From the NCBI RefSeq assembly GCF_019097595.1, contig NC_080726.1:17087705-17151704 (forward strand): DNA of 64,000 nucleotides, read 5' to 3'. The DNA is from Hemibagrus wyckioides (lineage: Eukaryota; Chordata; Actinopteri; Siluriformes; Bagridae). Positions 52,001 through 61,084 of the stretch are shown here, piece by piece. A model generated the notes under the pieces. That model saw only the letters and a list, made by a program, of their open reading frames with translations, did no database searches and was not told the origin of the DNA. Each line of letters begins with the position of its first letter. The stretch's first letter is position 1. A program made the translations under genes and the position numbers.

Positions 52001-53642
52001 ACAACATGCAAGCACTTGTGGTTAAATATAAAAACACATTAAAAAATAAATAAACAAACTTACAAGCAAAACTGAAACAGTTTCCAACGACTTGCTGACT
52101 TTTTGACATGAGCGTAAACATGATCATATTATTTTCCTTTAATCTGGGTTAGGGTTAGGATTTGGTTAACTGCTTAACTACTGCTTTATTCTAGCTACCA
52201 CTTTGTAGCCTGACAACCAAACCCTGGGACTAGCCCAGTGGTCTTGATAAAAAAAACTTATGCTTTTCCCACTCTTGAAATCAGTCGCAATCTTTTATGT
52301 TTACAAAACTATTAGCTTAGCAAAATTTTGTTTTTCCACAGTTCCAGTTCAAGACCTTCCAAGACCAAGAGCGTCTCCACCCTGAATTAGACGACTCACC
52401 CCCAAAATTTGCAAGTCTGCTAATCCGTGTGACAGGAACCTTCCTTTCTTTAGCTCGCTCACTTAGCTGAAAGGAAATCAGACAATTCAGTGAAATGGCG
52501 ACATCCTAACATCCTAACTCTACTGCAAGACTGCATTTCTAATGTAACCTTACATTGTGAAGAAGAGCTGCTCTCTTTATATCCAAAATAACCTTACAGG
52601 CACTAATTAAACAGTCTGAGAACTGGATCAAACAAAAGTAGTCTCATTTTCTGATCGAATACTGATGTTGCCTTTCCAGCAACCTATCTAGAGAAAGTGG
52701 AGAGAAAAATAAACTCAGACTTAACAGTTCATCACGTTTTCATTTGCTAGATTCAGCAGTAAATTACTAAGCTCCATTTATCCAGCACTGATTCTTAGCA
52801 TGGGATTATAAAAGAGGGATAAAAATGACTACGCTGAATTCCAGTCAGTTAGGTAATGTGCTCTTAATGTAATTAATTTTGCTAGAGAGAAAAAAAATAT
52901 ACATAACGTGGATAAACTTCTAAAATTAATCACCATGGTTCACAGGAAAGTGACAGGCTGTAATTCACTTGTAAAATATGGACCAATTAATTAATTTCAC
53001 CTTGACAAACTATGAACTATACACATCTTTCCTCACCTTCTGGCGAACAGGCCGGCTGGCACTCTGTTTAACTTCCCGGGCCTTTTTGATGTCCTCTGGA
53101 CTCAGCCTGGCCACAACGGAGTCATGAACAAACCTCACGTGATGAGGTGCTAAAACGTGCAAGAACCGAGTGCTTTGCCCAGGCCTGCCGGTCCCTGCTG
53201 GTGTTCCTTTGGGTGTTCCTGCTGGAGGGTAAATCTCCTCCTTGCCCGAGAAATCCGGCGCGAGATCTGAGCCCACGGCCCATTTAGCTGCCTCATGGTC
53301 CTCCATCTGGTCCCATCCTTCAATGTCTGGGAACTCCTCAGATTTGGTTGTCTGGTAGAAATACAAGCAACATGAAGAGATGTATAGTAAATGGTGTGGC
53401 AGAACTGGACCACAGCAAAAGAGCAAGAGAAAAATCCAAATACAAGAGCATACTGTCAAAATCACCTTGTCCTCTTTTATCATGGTGCCACTCCAAGCCC
53501 CAACTGCATCCTGTGCAGCTTTGATTCCGGCTCCCAGTGTCGAGTTGCAGGCGATCAACCGCAGCTGCTCTGCCTGCGTGGTGGCGAAGGCGGCACCGAC
53601 CCTGCCGGCACCCCGCACAACCTGGAGCACCTCTGACAGCAT
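47180..53642 (-). CDS. coq8b: coq8b: mitochondrial UbiB-family atypical kinase/ATPase for coenzyme Q synthesis (14 coding exons, complete)
   Basis: COQ8 proteins support the CoQ biosynthetic complex at the matrix face of the inner mitochondrial membrane. Coding exons, each with GT/AG junctions: 53642-53466, 53351-53037, 52466-52400, 51288-51217, 51125-51006, 50824-50739, 50057-49917, 49634-49553, 49457-49364, 49278-49137, 48556-48449, 48165-48100, 47928-47842, 47473-47180. They sum to 1851 nt, 616 residues plus TAG, with all phases agreeing. Seen in order: an N-terminal [16 protein letters not shown] segment, a glycine-rich likely membrane helix (about 186-200), the family-specific KxGQ motif as KIGQ (242-245), the A-rich AAAS loop (303-306), the lysine of AMKIQ (K324), QTDPNWSNF (452-460) and the Mg-binding DFG (473-475). 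Human COQ8A is 647 and COQ8B 544 residues; the long N-terminus is COQ8A-like, but [11 protein letters not shown] and GVPLD are COQ8B-like and the numbl neighbour decides for coq8b. No damage is seen. Confidence 0.93.
49019..49044 (+). repeat. Poly(A) tract in a coq8b intron
   Basis: About 26 A residues on the plus strand (T-rich on the transcribed minus sense), with a second A-run at 48953-48969. Possibly the tail of an unrecognised retrotransposed sequence; no head or body is identified. Confidence 0.6.
51608..51750 (+). mobile_element. 5'-truncated SINE (tandem partner of the next element)
   Basis: It contains only the 3' two-thirds of the SINE that follows: 'ttgggtccttgagcaattcc', 'cttaacccttgctgctccag', 'gctgaccctgcgctctgact' and 'aataagctgggatatgcga'. 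It abuts a fuller copy in the same orientation within the coq8b intron between the exons at 51288 and 52466, so the two are arranged head to tail. Confidence 0.75.
51752..51953 (+). mobile_element. tRNA-derived SINE, nearly full length
   Basis: The head 'gggcagcggtggctcaagcg' includes an A-box-like TGGCTCAAGCGG. A B-box-like GGTCAAGCC lies about 45 bp on ('ggggggtcaagccccagc'). The body ('ttaaccctctctgctccgg', 'gatcctgcgctctgacccc') and 3' end ('tgtgtgacaaataaaggc') are typical of a SINE that I associate with catfish genomes. It lies in a coq8b intron, antisense to the gene, and does not disturb a splice site. Confidence 0.8.
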
Positions 53643-53814
53643 CACTGTGAAGAGAAAACAATGTTAAGGTCTATGGGGTAAACTGTCAACTTTTTATTAA
53701 AAGTTCTTTGAGAGCAAGCTTCAAATCACAATGGAGAAAGGAGAACTTTAACCACAATCATTTATACTTCACTTATGTATCTCTACATACGTCTATACTT
53801 TACTACTGCTTTGC

Positions 53815-53890
53815 ACTTCTGGTTAGATGCATTTCATCACCTTGTACCCATGTGCAATGAAAATAAAGTTGAATCTAACCTAATCTAATA
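53815..53890 (+). mobile_element. LINE-type 3' tail fragment
   Basis: The string 'tttgcacttctggttagatg', 'catttcatcaccttgtaccc' and 'tgcaatgaaaataaagttga' followed by a short (ATCTA)-like repeat is a common teleost retrotransposon 3' end. Only this tail is present, in the first intron of coq8b. The clade is not certain. Confidence 0.5.
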
Positions 53891-54180
53891 AAGGCACATG
53901 GTTGTATGATAAAAATCCATGAACTAACAGTATAAATTTAGCCAGCAAAAGCTTTCGGGTGTAAATGAAAAACCTGGACAATAAGTACAAATATAAGAAT
54001 AAGTTAAAAATAACTTATATGTCTATAAAACAATCCCAACACATCTACAGTGTGTTTATTCAGAAAGAACAGAAAATTTACTGCAAAGACTTCAAGCTGC
54101 AGTTACCAGAGCACTCTGTGAGGCCTAAAAATAAGTCTATACGGTCAAAAGTATGTGCACCCCTGACCATCACACCCATA

Positions 54181-55720
54181 CAGTGAGGGAAAAATTTGTT
54201 TGATCCCCTGCTGATTTTGTACGTTTGCCCACTGACAAAGAAATGATCAGTCTGTAATTTTAATGGTAGGTTTATTTGAACAGTGAGAGACAGAATAACA
54301 ACAAAAAAATCCAGAAAAACACATTTCAGAAAAGTTTTACATCGATTTGCATTTTAATGAGTGAAATAAGTATTTTATCCCCTTTCAATCAGAAAGATTT
54401 CTGGCTCCCAGGTGTCTTTTATACAGGTAAGGAGATGAGATTACAGTAGGAGCACTCTCGGGGAGTGCTCTTTATCTCAGCTCATTACCTGTATGAAAGA
54501 CACCTGTCCACAGAAGGAAACAATTTATCAGATTCCAAACTCTCCATCATGGTCAAGACCAAAAAGCTGTCCATGGATGTCAGGGACAAGATTGCAGACC
54601 TACACAAGGCTGGAATGAGCTACAAGACCATCGCCAAGCAGCTTGGTGAGAAGGTGACAACAGTTGGTGTGATTATTCCCAAATGGAAGAAACACAAAAG
54701 GTCAGTCTTCCTCGGTCTGGGGCTCCATGCAAGATCTCACCTTATGGCGTTTCAATGATCATGAGAATGGCGAGGAATCAGCCCAGAATTACACTGGAGG
54801 ATTTTGTCAATGATCTAAAGGCAGCTGGGACCATAGTCACCAAGAAAACAATTGGTAACACACTACGCTGTGAAAGACTGAAATCCAGTAGCACCCGCAA
54901 GGTCCCCCGTTAAAGAAAGCACATGTACAGGCTCATCTGAAGTTTGCCAGTGAACATCTGAATGCTTCAGAGGAGAACTGGGTGAAAGTGTCGTGGTCAA
55001 ATGAGACCAAAATCCAGCTCTTTGGCATCAACTCAACTCGCCGTGTTTGGAGGAGGAGGAATGCTGCCTATGACCCCAAGTACACCATCCCCAGGTGACA
55101 GGACAACTGCACCGCATCAAAGGGACGATGGACGGGGCCATGTACCTTTAGATCTTGGATGAGAACCTCTTTCCCTCAGCCAGGGCATTGAAAATGGGTC
55201 GTGGATGGATATTCCAGCCTGACAATGACCCAAAACACACGGCCAAGGCAACAAAGGAGTGGTTCAAAAAGAAGCACATTAAGGTCCTGTAGTGGCCTAG
55301 CCAGTCTCCTGACCTTAATCCCATAGAAAATCTGTGGAGGGAGCTGAAGGGTCATCCACAAAACCTTAATGACTTGGAGAGGATCTGCAAAGAGGAGTGG
55401 GCCCAAATTCCTTGAGATGCGAGATGTGTGCAAACCTGGTGGCCAACTACAAGAAATGTCTGACGTCTGTGATTGCCAACAAGGGTTTGCCACCAAGTAC
55501 TAAGTCATGTTTTGCAAAGGCATCAAATACTTATTTCACCCAATAAAATCCAAATCAATGTATAACTTTTTTGAAATGTGTTTTTATGGATCTTTTTTGT
55601 TGTTATTCTGTCTCTCACTGTTCAGATAAACCTACCATTAAAATTACAGACCGATCATTTCTTTGTCAGTGGGCAAACGTACAAAATCAGCAGGGGATCA
55701 AATAATTTTTCCCCTCACTG
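54181..55720 (+). mobile_element. Full-length but dead Tc1/mariner transposon in coq8b intron 1
   Basis: 1540 bp flanked by TA (54179-54180, 55721-55722). The inverted terminal repeats begin 'cagtgagggaaaaatttg' and, at the other end, the inverse of 'aattttttcccctcactg', and stay alignable for well over 150 bp. The transposase on the plus strand starts at 54549 with [20 protein letters not shown] and continues with the paired-like DNA-binding domain. It is broken by a frameshift near 54700, a stop near 54912 and a deletion of roughly 60 bp near 55090 that removes the segment usually reading HGGGSIMVWGCFS. The first catalytic aspartate (WSDET) is asparagine (WSNET). The later motifs DNDPKHT and [11 protein letters not shown] are still readable. 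The element lies opposite to coq8b. Confidence 0.92.
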
Positions 55721-56333
55721 TATGTGCATGTTGAACATCTCACTCCAGATTGATTCCCTCTGCTGTTCTAATGAGCTCCAATCTCCTACAAGGTTTTCTA
55801 CTAGATGTTGGAGTGTGGCTGTGGGGATTAGTGATTCATTCAGCTACAAGAGCATTAGTGAGATCAGACACTGATGTAAGACAGAGGAGGTCTGGGGTTC
55901 AGTCAGTGTTCAGTGAGATTGAGATTGAGTCAGAGTCAGGGCTTTGTGAAGGACACTCCAATCTTCACACACCATGTCTTCATGAAGCTGCTTTGTGCAC
56001 AGGAACATTGTCATGCTGGATCACGGTTTAGCTCTTAGGGAAATATTCATGCTACACACAGAGTATGAGAAATACAGAAATATGAGTGTGGCCACATGTT
56101 GTGTTGGAGATCTGTGAGTGATCTCGTGGTCATTCTGAAATATGGTGCATTAATAACATCTGGTTTATCAAAAAGGCAAAAGTTCGCCTTCTTCTCCTTT
56201 AGCTTTTAGCGGCAAACAACTTTCTGTGCATCGCGTCACCTACTGATTTTCTACAAAAGATAACACTGACCAACTACACAAACATACCAACAACAATTAA
56301 TAACTACAATAGAAATAACAGAAAATGACTTAC

Positions 56334-56450
56334 CGCTGTTTATAAATATTAAGCGACGTCCTTCTAACGCTCCCGAGTCCGACTCGCCACGGGTGCGATA
56401 ACAGCCACCGGACCCGGAAATGGCTGTGGAGATGGACGTGCCCCATAGCC
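56334..56450 (-). other. coq8b: coq8b exon 1 (5' untranslated; upstream edge approximate)
   Basis: A strong donor GTAAGT (minus strand, 56333-56328) follows 'tttataaacagcg'. The next acceptor that continues the gene is TTCACAG|TG at 53644, two bases before the ATG, so exon 1 is entirely untranslated. The sequence 56340-56430 is rich in CpG. The transcription start is not defined by the sequence; 56450 is a guess bounded by the CCAAT boxes just upstream. Confidence 0.6.
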
Positions 56451-56530
56451 AATAAAATCCATACGAATCCGCGTGACGACAAAGAACAACAACAACTGAC
56501 CAATGATATTAGAAACAGAGCGGGCAATTA
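56405..56530 (-). promoter_or_regulatory. coq8b: Candidate coq8b core promoter
   Basis: Two CCAAT boxes ('tagccaataaaa' at about 56447 and 'tgaccaatgata' at about 56497) lie just upstream of exon 1, and an ETS/GABP-type 'acccggaaatgg' at about 56412 lies at its start. ETS/NRF-2 sites near the start are common in nuclear genes for mitochondrial proteins. Motif evidence only. Confidence 0.45.
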
Positions 56531-57348
56531 AATGTGGAGCTCCGAGACGGGGCGGGATTAAGTGAAAATAACAACCTTATTGTAAAAGCCATTTCGGATC
56601 TTTTTACCTGAGTCACATTGAGGAGTCGACTCTTAGTTCATAGTCAGTCGACTCACAGTCAATAAGTTTGCGTTCTTTTGGTCAACGATCGTCCTTTTTG
56701 GGGCTGAAATTGTTTTACTAAAGCTTACTCTACCTAATGAACGAAATAATATGAATTTGCACTGCATTTTATACAATCTATTTAAGATGTTATATGAGCA
56801 AGGCACTGCAACAGTGCATAGAGTAAGCCTAGCTGCATTAACGCTGTTGTGTTTGTGTATGCTGATTAATCAAGGTTTCGTTGAAAGCATGAATCATTAT
56901 TGCTTACGTCTAAAAGAAGAGGAAAAAGTTATTAGATGTCAGTCCAAAAGGGCTGACTCTTGCGCCAATAACACATCATACTATTAAATCTCCTAGACCA
57001 CGAACCCACATGTGGGAATACTCATTCATTTCCATTAAGTGCTTTATAGTGATCAGAGTTGAGGTGGATTTTAAAACATTTTAAAATCACACGTCATTTT
57101 AAAGACATTTTGTTTGGATTGTTTATTTTTGAGACGCGATATAAAAGTGCTTTTTTTTTCTTTGTGACTTAATTATTTTATTAGCAAAATATTTTATCCA
57201 CAAATGTAAGGTATTAAAAGTCACCCCACCCCCTTTCTCTCACTTTCATAAAGATATTAGAATTTGTATTAACTCTTTGTCCACTTCCTGCAACAGAAAA
57301 GCTGACAAAACAAAGAATATGCTCGCAATTTAATGTTTTTATGTAATT

Positions 57349-57380
<32 letters not shown>

Positions 57381-57840
57381 TTTATTATCTATGTATTATT
57401 AATTTATTGTTTAATTATTAATTAATTAATTTAATTGCTTACTTATTTTGTGGTTAATTTCATTGTTTTGTTTATTGTCACAGATGCTGTGGAATTTTTG
57501 TCTATACCTGTATCCCTGTTTTTTTTTTCTTGGTTCCTATGTCATGTTAACAAAATAATAAATAATTAAATTATTTTCAATAATTATAATAAATAATTAT
57601 TAAATAATTAATTAATTAATTAATTAAAAAAACATCTCATAGGATTAATGAAAATACGGCAGCAACCAAAAAGTAACAGTAGAATCACTAAATGCATCAC
57701 AAACACAACATAAAAATATGATATATGTGTGTGAGGTTGGACTTTTCCTTTAAACGCTATAAGCGCAGTGTTGTGTGAAGATGGTTTCTGTTGCTCAGGG
57801 CTCTGAGAGGACAGTTTGGAGCTTCCATATATGGACATGC
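56531..57840. other. Intergenic region between divergent coq8b and fbxo46
   Basis: AT-rich DNA with a (TATG)n at 57351-57380 and AATT-rich runs at about 57400-57435 and 57540-57626. A short SINE-tail-like remnant ('ccattaagtgctttatag') lies at about 57034. No gene seen. Confidence 0.45.
57351..57380. repeat. (TATG)n microsatellite
   Basis: About seven tandem 4-bp units of TATG. Confidence 0.9.
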
Positions 57841-57844
57841 CATC

Positions 57845-57990
57845 AGCTCGCTTCTCTGATTGGCTGCTGGCGTTGTGCAGCTGCCTGTCAACAAGATGGC
57901 CTTCCTCAATTGCCTTTCGAAGACAACGAAACTGCATTTATTTTAATACGACGTCACTGTTTTTTAAAAAGATATACAACTACAGCACTA
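57845..57990 (+). promoter_or_regulatory. fbxo46: Candidate fbxo46 core promoter
   Basis: An inverted CCAAT box in good context ('tctctgattggctgctgg', ATTGG at 57859) lies about 150 bp upstream of the purine-rich sequence that begins the presumed first exon. No TATA box is convincing. Position relative to the splice donor at 58284 is the main support. Confidence 0.4.
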
Positions 57991-57999
57991 TAGTGAGTT

Positions 58000-58284
58000 A
58001 AAGCGCGATTAAGATATTCTGTAGCTGTCGAGAACAGAGCAAGAGGAGGAGAGTGAGGCAGGACGGCTTCACTGACTCTCCAGCTACACTATAGGTCACA
58101 GGCTAATGTTGATGTTGATGTTGAGGTAGCAGACCTCTGACACTCCGGCCTTGTTTTTTTTTTTCCCTTTTTCTTTTTTAATGGATGTTTTTAGAGACGT
58201 TTTTAGTCGACGTTAGTCGATAGTTTTTGTCCTTGTTGTTGTTGGGAGAGCTGCTGGTCGGAGCCCAAACACGTTGTTTGAAAG
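58000..58284 (+). other. fbxo46: fbxo46 exon 1 (5' untranslated; start approximate)
   Basis: It ends in a consensus donor GAAAG|GTAAGA (GT at 58285-58286). The matching acceptor is the pyrimidine tract ending CCTCAG at 60974. Human FBXO46 also keeps its whole reading frame in one downstream exon. The 5' edge is a guess. Confidence 0.55.
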
Positions 58285-60974
58285 GTAAGAAGCTGAAGGT
58301 ACGGCGCGAGGAACATTTATGTAACGTTAGCTGGAAGCAAGTCAGTGAAGGTAACGAGACAGCCATGATGCTAACAGGCTAACCCTGCGCCAGCTCGAGC
58401 TCATGACGGCCACGCGAATGCGATGAAAATAAGTGCTCTTGGAGATTTGAGGGGTTTATATCTCTCTCACTTTAAGTGTTCAGCCAACTTGGTTTGTTCA
58501 TCTAGTTATTTAACTAGCTAACTAAATAATATTGACAAGCTAACTCGATTTGGGCCCAAACGCTTGGTTTTATCCTGCAGTTTGGAAGACATGATTGTGC
58601 TTAAACACTTTAAACAGAACTGTTAACTCACACACAAAATAATTCATTTATATTCTAAGTGAACTCTGTTGTGTTTCTAAAACCTACGAAGCAGTATTGT
58701 CAAATGCTTTTACTTCTTAGGCTGCTGAACAGGCTAGGCTAGGCTAGGACAAAATTAGCTAGCTAGCTAGCAGTCAGTGCATTATTTTGGTTGGGATTTA
58801 AGTGTATTACCCGTAAATCTGAAAAATCTATTATCTATCTATAATATAATGTGAACGGGCGACTTGATTTTTACACTGTCAGCGTGCTACAGGTTACAAA
58901 TGAGCATGTCAGAGCTAATGTGCCTGGCTTAACCACTTGAAGCACGTAGCTAACGCTAGCTGTTTATCAGTGCAGTGAAGTCTCTGCGGCGTGTTTGATA
59001 TTTCATAATCTAATCTACAGTTCACGGCAGTCATCAGACTGACCGTAGATCAAAGAGCCTGTAAATGACCGTAGTTTGTCTGCAATTTTAGCAGTTACCT
59101 AAGCTTAGCTAGCTAGTTAATAGCTGACTAGATGACTCCTGTGGTGAGAGAACCATAAAATAGTCCGCTTCTTTGTCACGTCTGATCAATAAATTTTTAA
59201 TTCTTACACTGAATACTTGACCATTTAGAGTTGTTCAGTTGTGTCTCGGAGGGATCAGTTTTCACAGTTGGGTCTGGAACATATTTTATTCCAATTTTTG
59301 TTATAAATGTTTGTTTTTGGTATGTGCACACGTAATTTACTGCATATTTAAGTCAGAAAATTGGTTAATATGTTCCATGTCCTCATTATTATCCAGTGTA
59401 ACTGTCTTTGGTTCTGAAGGTGGGAAAAATATATACACTGTATTGCCAAAAGTGTTGGGACACTGCTCCAACTCATTGAATTCAGGTATTGTCTTTCAGG
59501 GGTTTGGCTTGGCCCCTTAGTTCCAGTAAAAGGAACTCTTAATGCTTCAGCATAAGACATTTTGGACATTTTCATGCTCCCAATTTTGTGGGAACAGTTT
59601 GGGGATGACCCCTTCCTGTTCTAACATTACTGTACACCAGTGCACAAAGCAAGGTCCATAAAGACATGGATGAGTGAGATGAGTCCTGACCTCAACTAGA
59701 TGAGACCACCTTTGGGATGAATTAGAGCGGAGACTGCGAGCCAGGCCTTCTCATCCAGCATCAGTGCCCAACCTCACAAATGCGCTTCTAGAGGAATGGT
59801 CAGACATTCCCATAAACACACTCCTAAACCTTGTGGAAAGCCTTTCCAGAAGAGTTGAAGTTGTTATAGCTGCAAAGGCCAGACCAAATCCATAGTAAAT
59901 TCATGTGCATGTAAAGGCAGACATCTCGGTTTTCACCTGGCTCACAGTCGCCGCTCTAATTCATCCCAAAGATGTTCTATCAGGTTGAGGTCAGGACCCA
60001 TGTCTTTATGTACCTTGCTTTGTGCACTGGTATGCAGTCATTTTGGAGTGGTGTCCCAAAACTTTTGGCAATATAGTGTACTTATGATGTCAGAAGTGTG
60101 GCTAATGAGAATAATGTTTGCGCATACAACTGAATTATTTTCATAAAGTTAACGTGTGGAATTCTTTTCTCCTTTTGAAAGTGGTCTTCATCCCTATTTG
60201 GATTCAATTAGTTTATCAGCAGGTCATCTGTAATGCATTCTTACACATCCCCTCTGTGATAAAACTCTCACATCTGACAAAATGATCACAGAAGGAGTGA
60301 GTTTATAGCTAACTGTATTTCCTATGAATGTGGATGTTTGCGTCGCTTGGTCATCTGATCATATTCACCACAGGATGTCCAAGCGGTCGAAAAGGCGCTG
60401 GAGTAGAGAATAGACACTGGATTTATTTCAGTTGGGAACCTAACATTCAGCATTAAAAATACAACAAAAAACAAACACACAGGTTCTTCAAAAAAAAAAA
60501 ACCTTGCTGCAGGACTAAATATTGCAGGTAGCGGTAGCAGCAGGCGAACATTTTTTTTCTAAATGCAAGGTGACGTGCATAGAAAATCACAGACCTATGA
60601 TTCAAGACTAAAGTTACAGAAGATTATTCAACCTGTAATTTTCTCTTAGGAAGACAGACAAAATCATAGACATGGCTGATCCAGATAGAAAAAAAAATCA
60701 CAGTAGAGCTGTAAAATAGGAAATGACCACAGGACCTCATGTAAATGTAATCCTGTTTGGATAGGGCTTTGACCGTTTTAAACATCAGATTTGCCAGACG
60801 CTCAAATTAGCAATAATTTTGTCATGTTATTATGTAATAATACAACTCTGTTCAGACAAAATTATTACATGAGGTTATTTTAAGTTTTATTTAGTTGTTA
60901 TATTAATATGGGTTCTATACAAGATGTAATATTTAATCATAAAATTATTTGTTTTTTTTCCCCTTATTCCTCAG
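58285..60974 (+). other. fbxo46: fbxo46 intron 1
   Basis: AT-rich intron of 2.7 kb, donor GTAAGA and acceptor preceded by 'gttttttttccccttattcc'. It contains the fold-back Tc1-like element at 59436-60078 and no other recognised feature. Confidence 0.55.
59436..60078. mobile_element. Tc1/mariner-derived fold-back element with TA duplication
   Basis: Flanked by TA (59434-59435, 60079-60080). The left terminus is 'cactgtattgccaaaagtgt' and the right terminus is its inverse, 'acttttggcaatatagtg'. Internally, about 59637-59756 ('ccagtgcacaaagcaaggtc' to 'gactgcgagccagg') recurs inverted at about 59938-60032 ('cctggctcacagtcgccg' to 'gaccttg'-like 'taccttgctttgtgcactgg'). Between the arms, 59760-59880 encodes a decayed Tc1 transposase C-terminus (about EEWSDIPINTLLNLVESL, then RRVEVVIAAKG). 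It has no intact transposase. Confidence 0.85.
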
Positions 60975-60987
60975 ATTAAAACTTTTG

Positions 60988-61084
60988 ATGGAGACTTCAG
61001 GCCGTGAACAACGACAATGAGTGGTGAAGAACAAAAAAACTGCCCGGCATAGTGGCAGATATGCTCTCCATGGGCTCACGATGA
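60988..61084 (+). promoter_or_regulatory. fbxo46: Three short upstream reading frames in the fbxo46 leader
   Basis: After the acceptor at 60974 the leader holds three upstream ATG frames: 60988-61020 (10 residues, METSGREQRQ), 61017-61052 (11 residues, MSGEEQKNCPA) and 61061-61084 (7 residues, MLSMGSR). The third ends in TGA that overlaps the fbxo46 start as ATGA at 61081-61084, a geometry compatible with termination-reinitiation or with repression of the main frame. Translation of these frames is inferred. Confidence 0.6.

Noticed and set aside
52140..52165. Telomere-like 'gggttagggttagg'
   Set aside because: Only two TTAGGG copies, inside a coq8b intron with no extended array.
53338..53465. 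Hydrophobic segment that would be read in frame between coq8b residues 59 and 60
   Set aside because: It is the in-frame read-through of a 114-nt intron: GT at 53465 and AG at 53352 bound it, and the joined exons match the COQ8 family without it.
61021..61080. 20-residue N-terminal extension of fbxo46
   Set aside because: The frame is open upstream but begins only at a GTG. The ATG at 61081 aligns exactly with the human start, so the extension is leader sequence.
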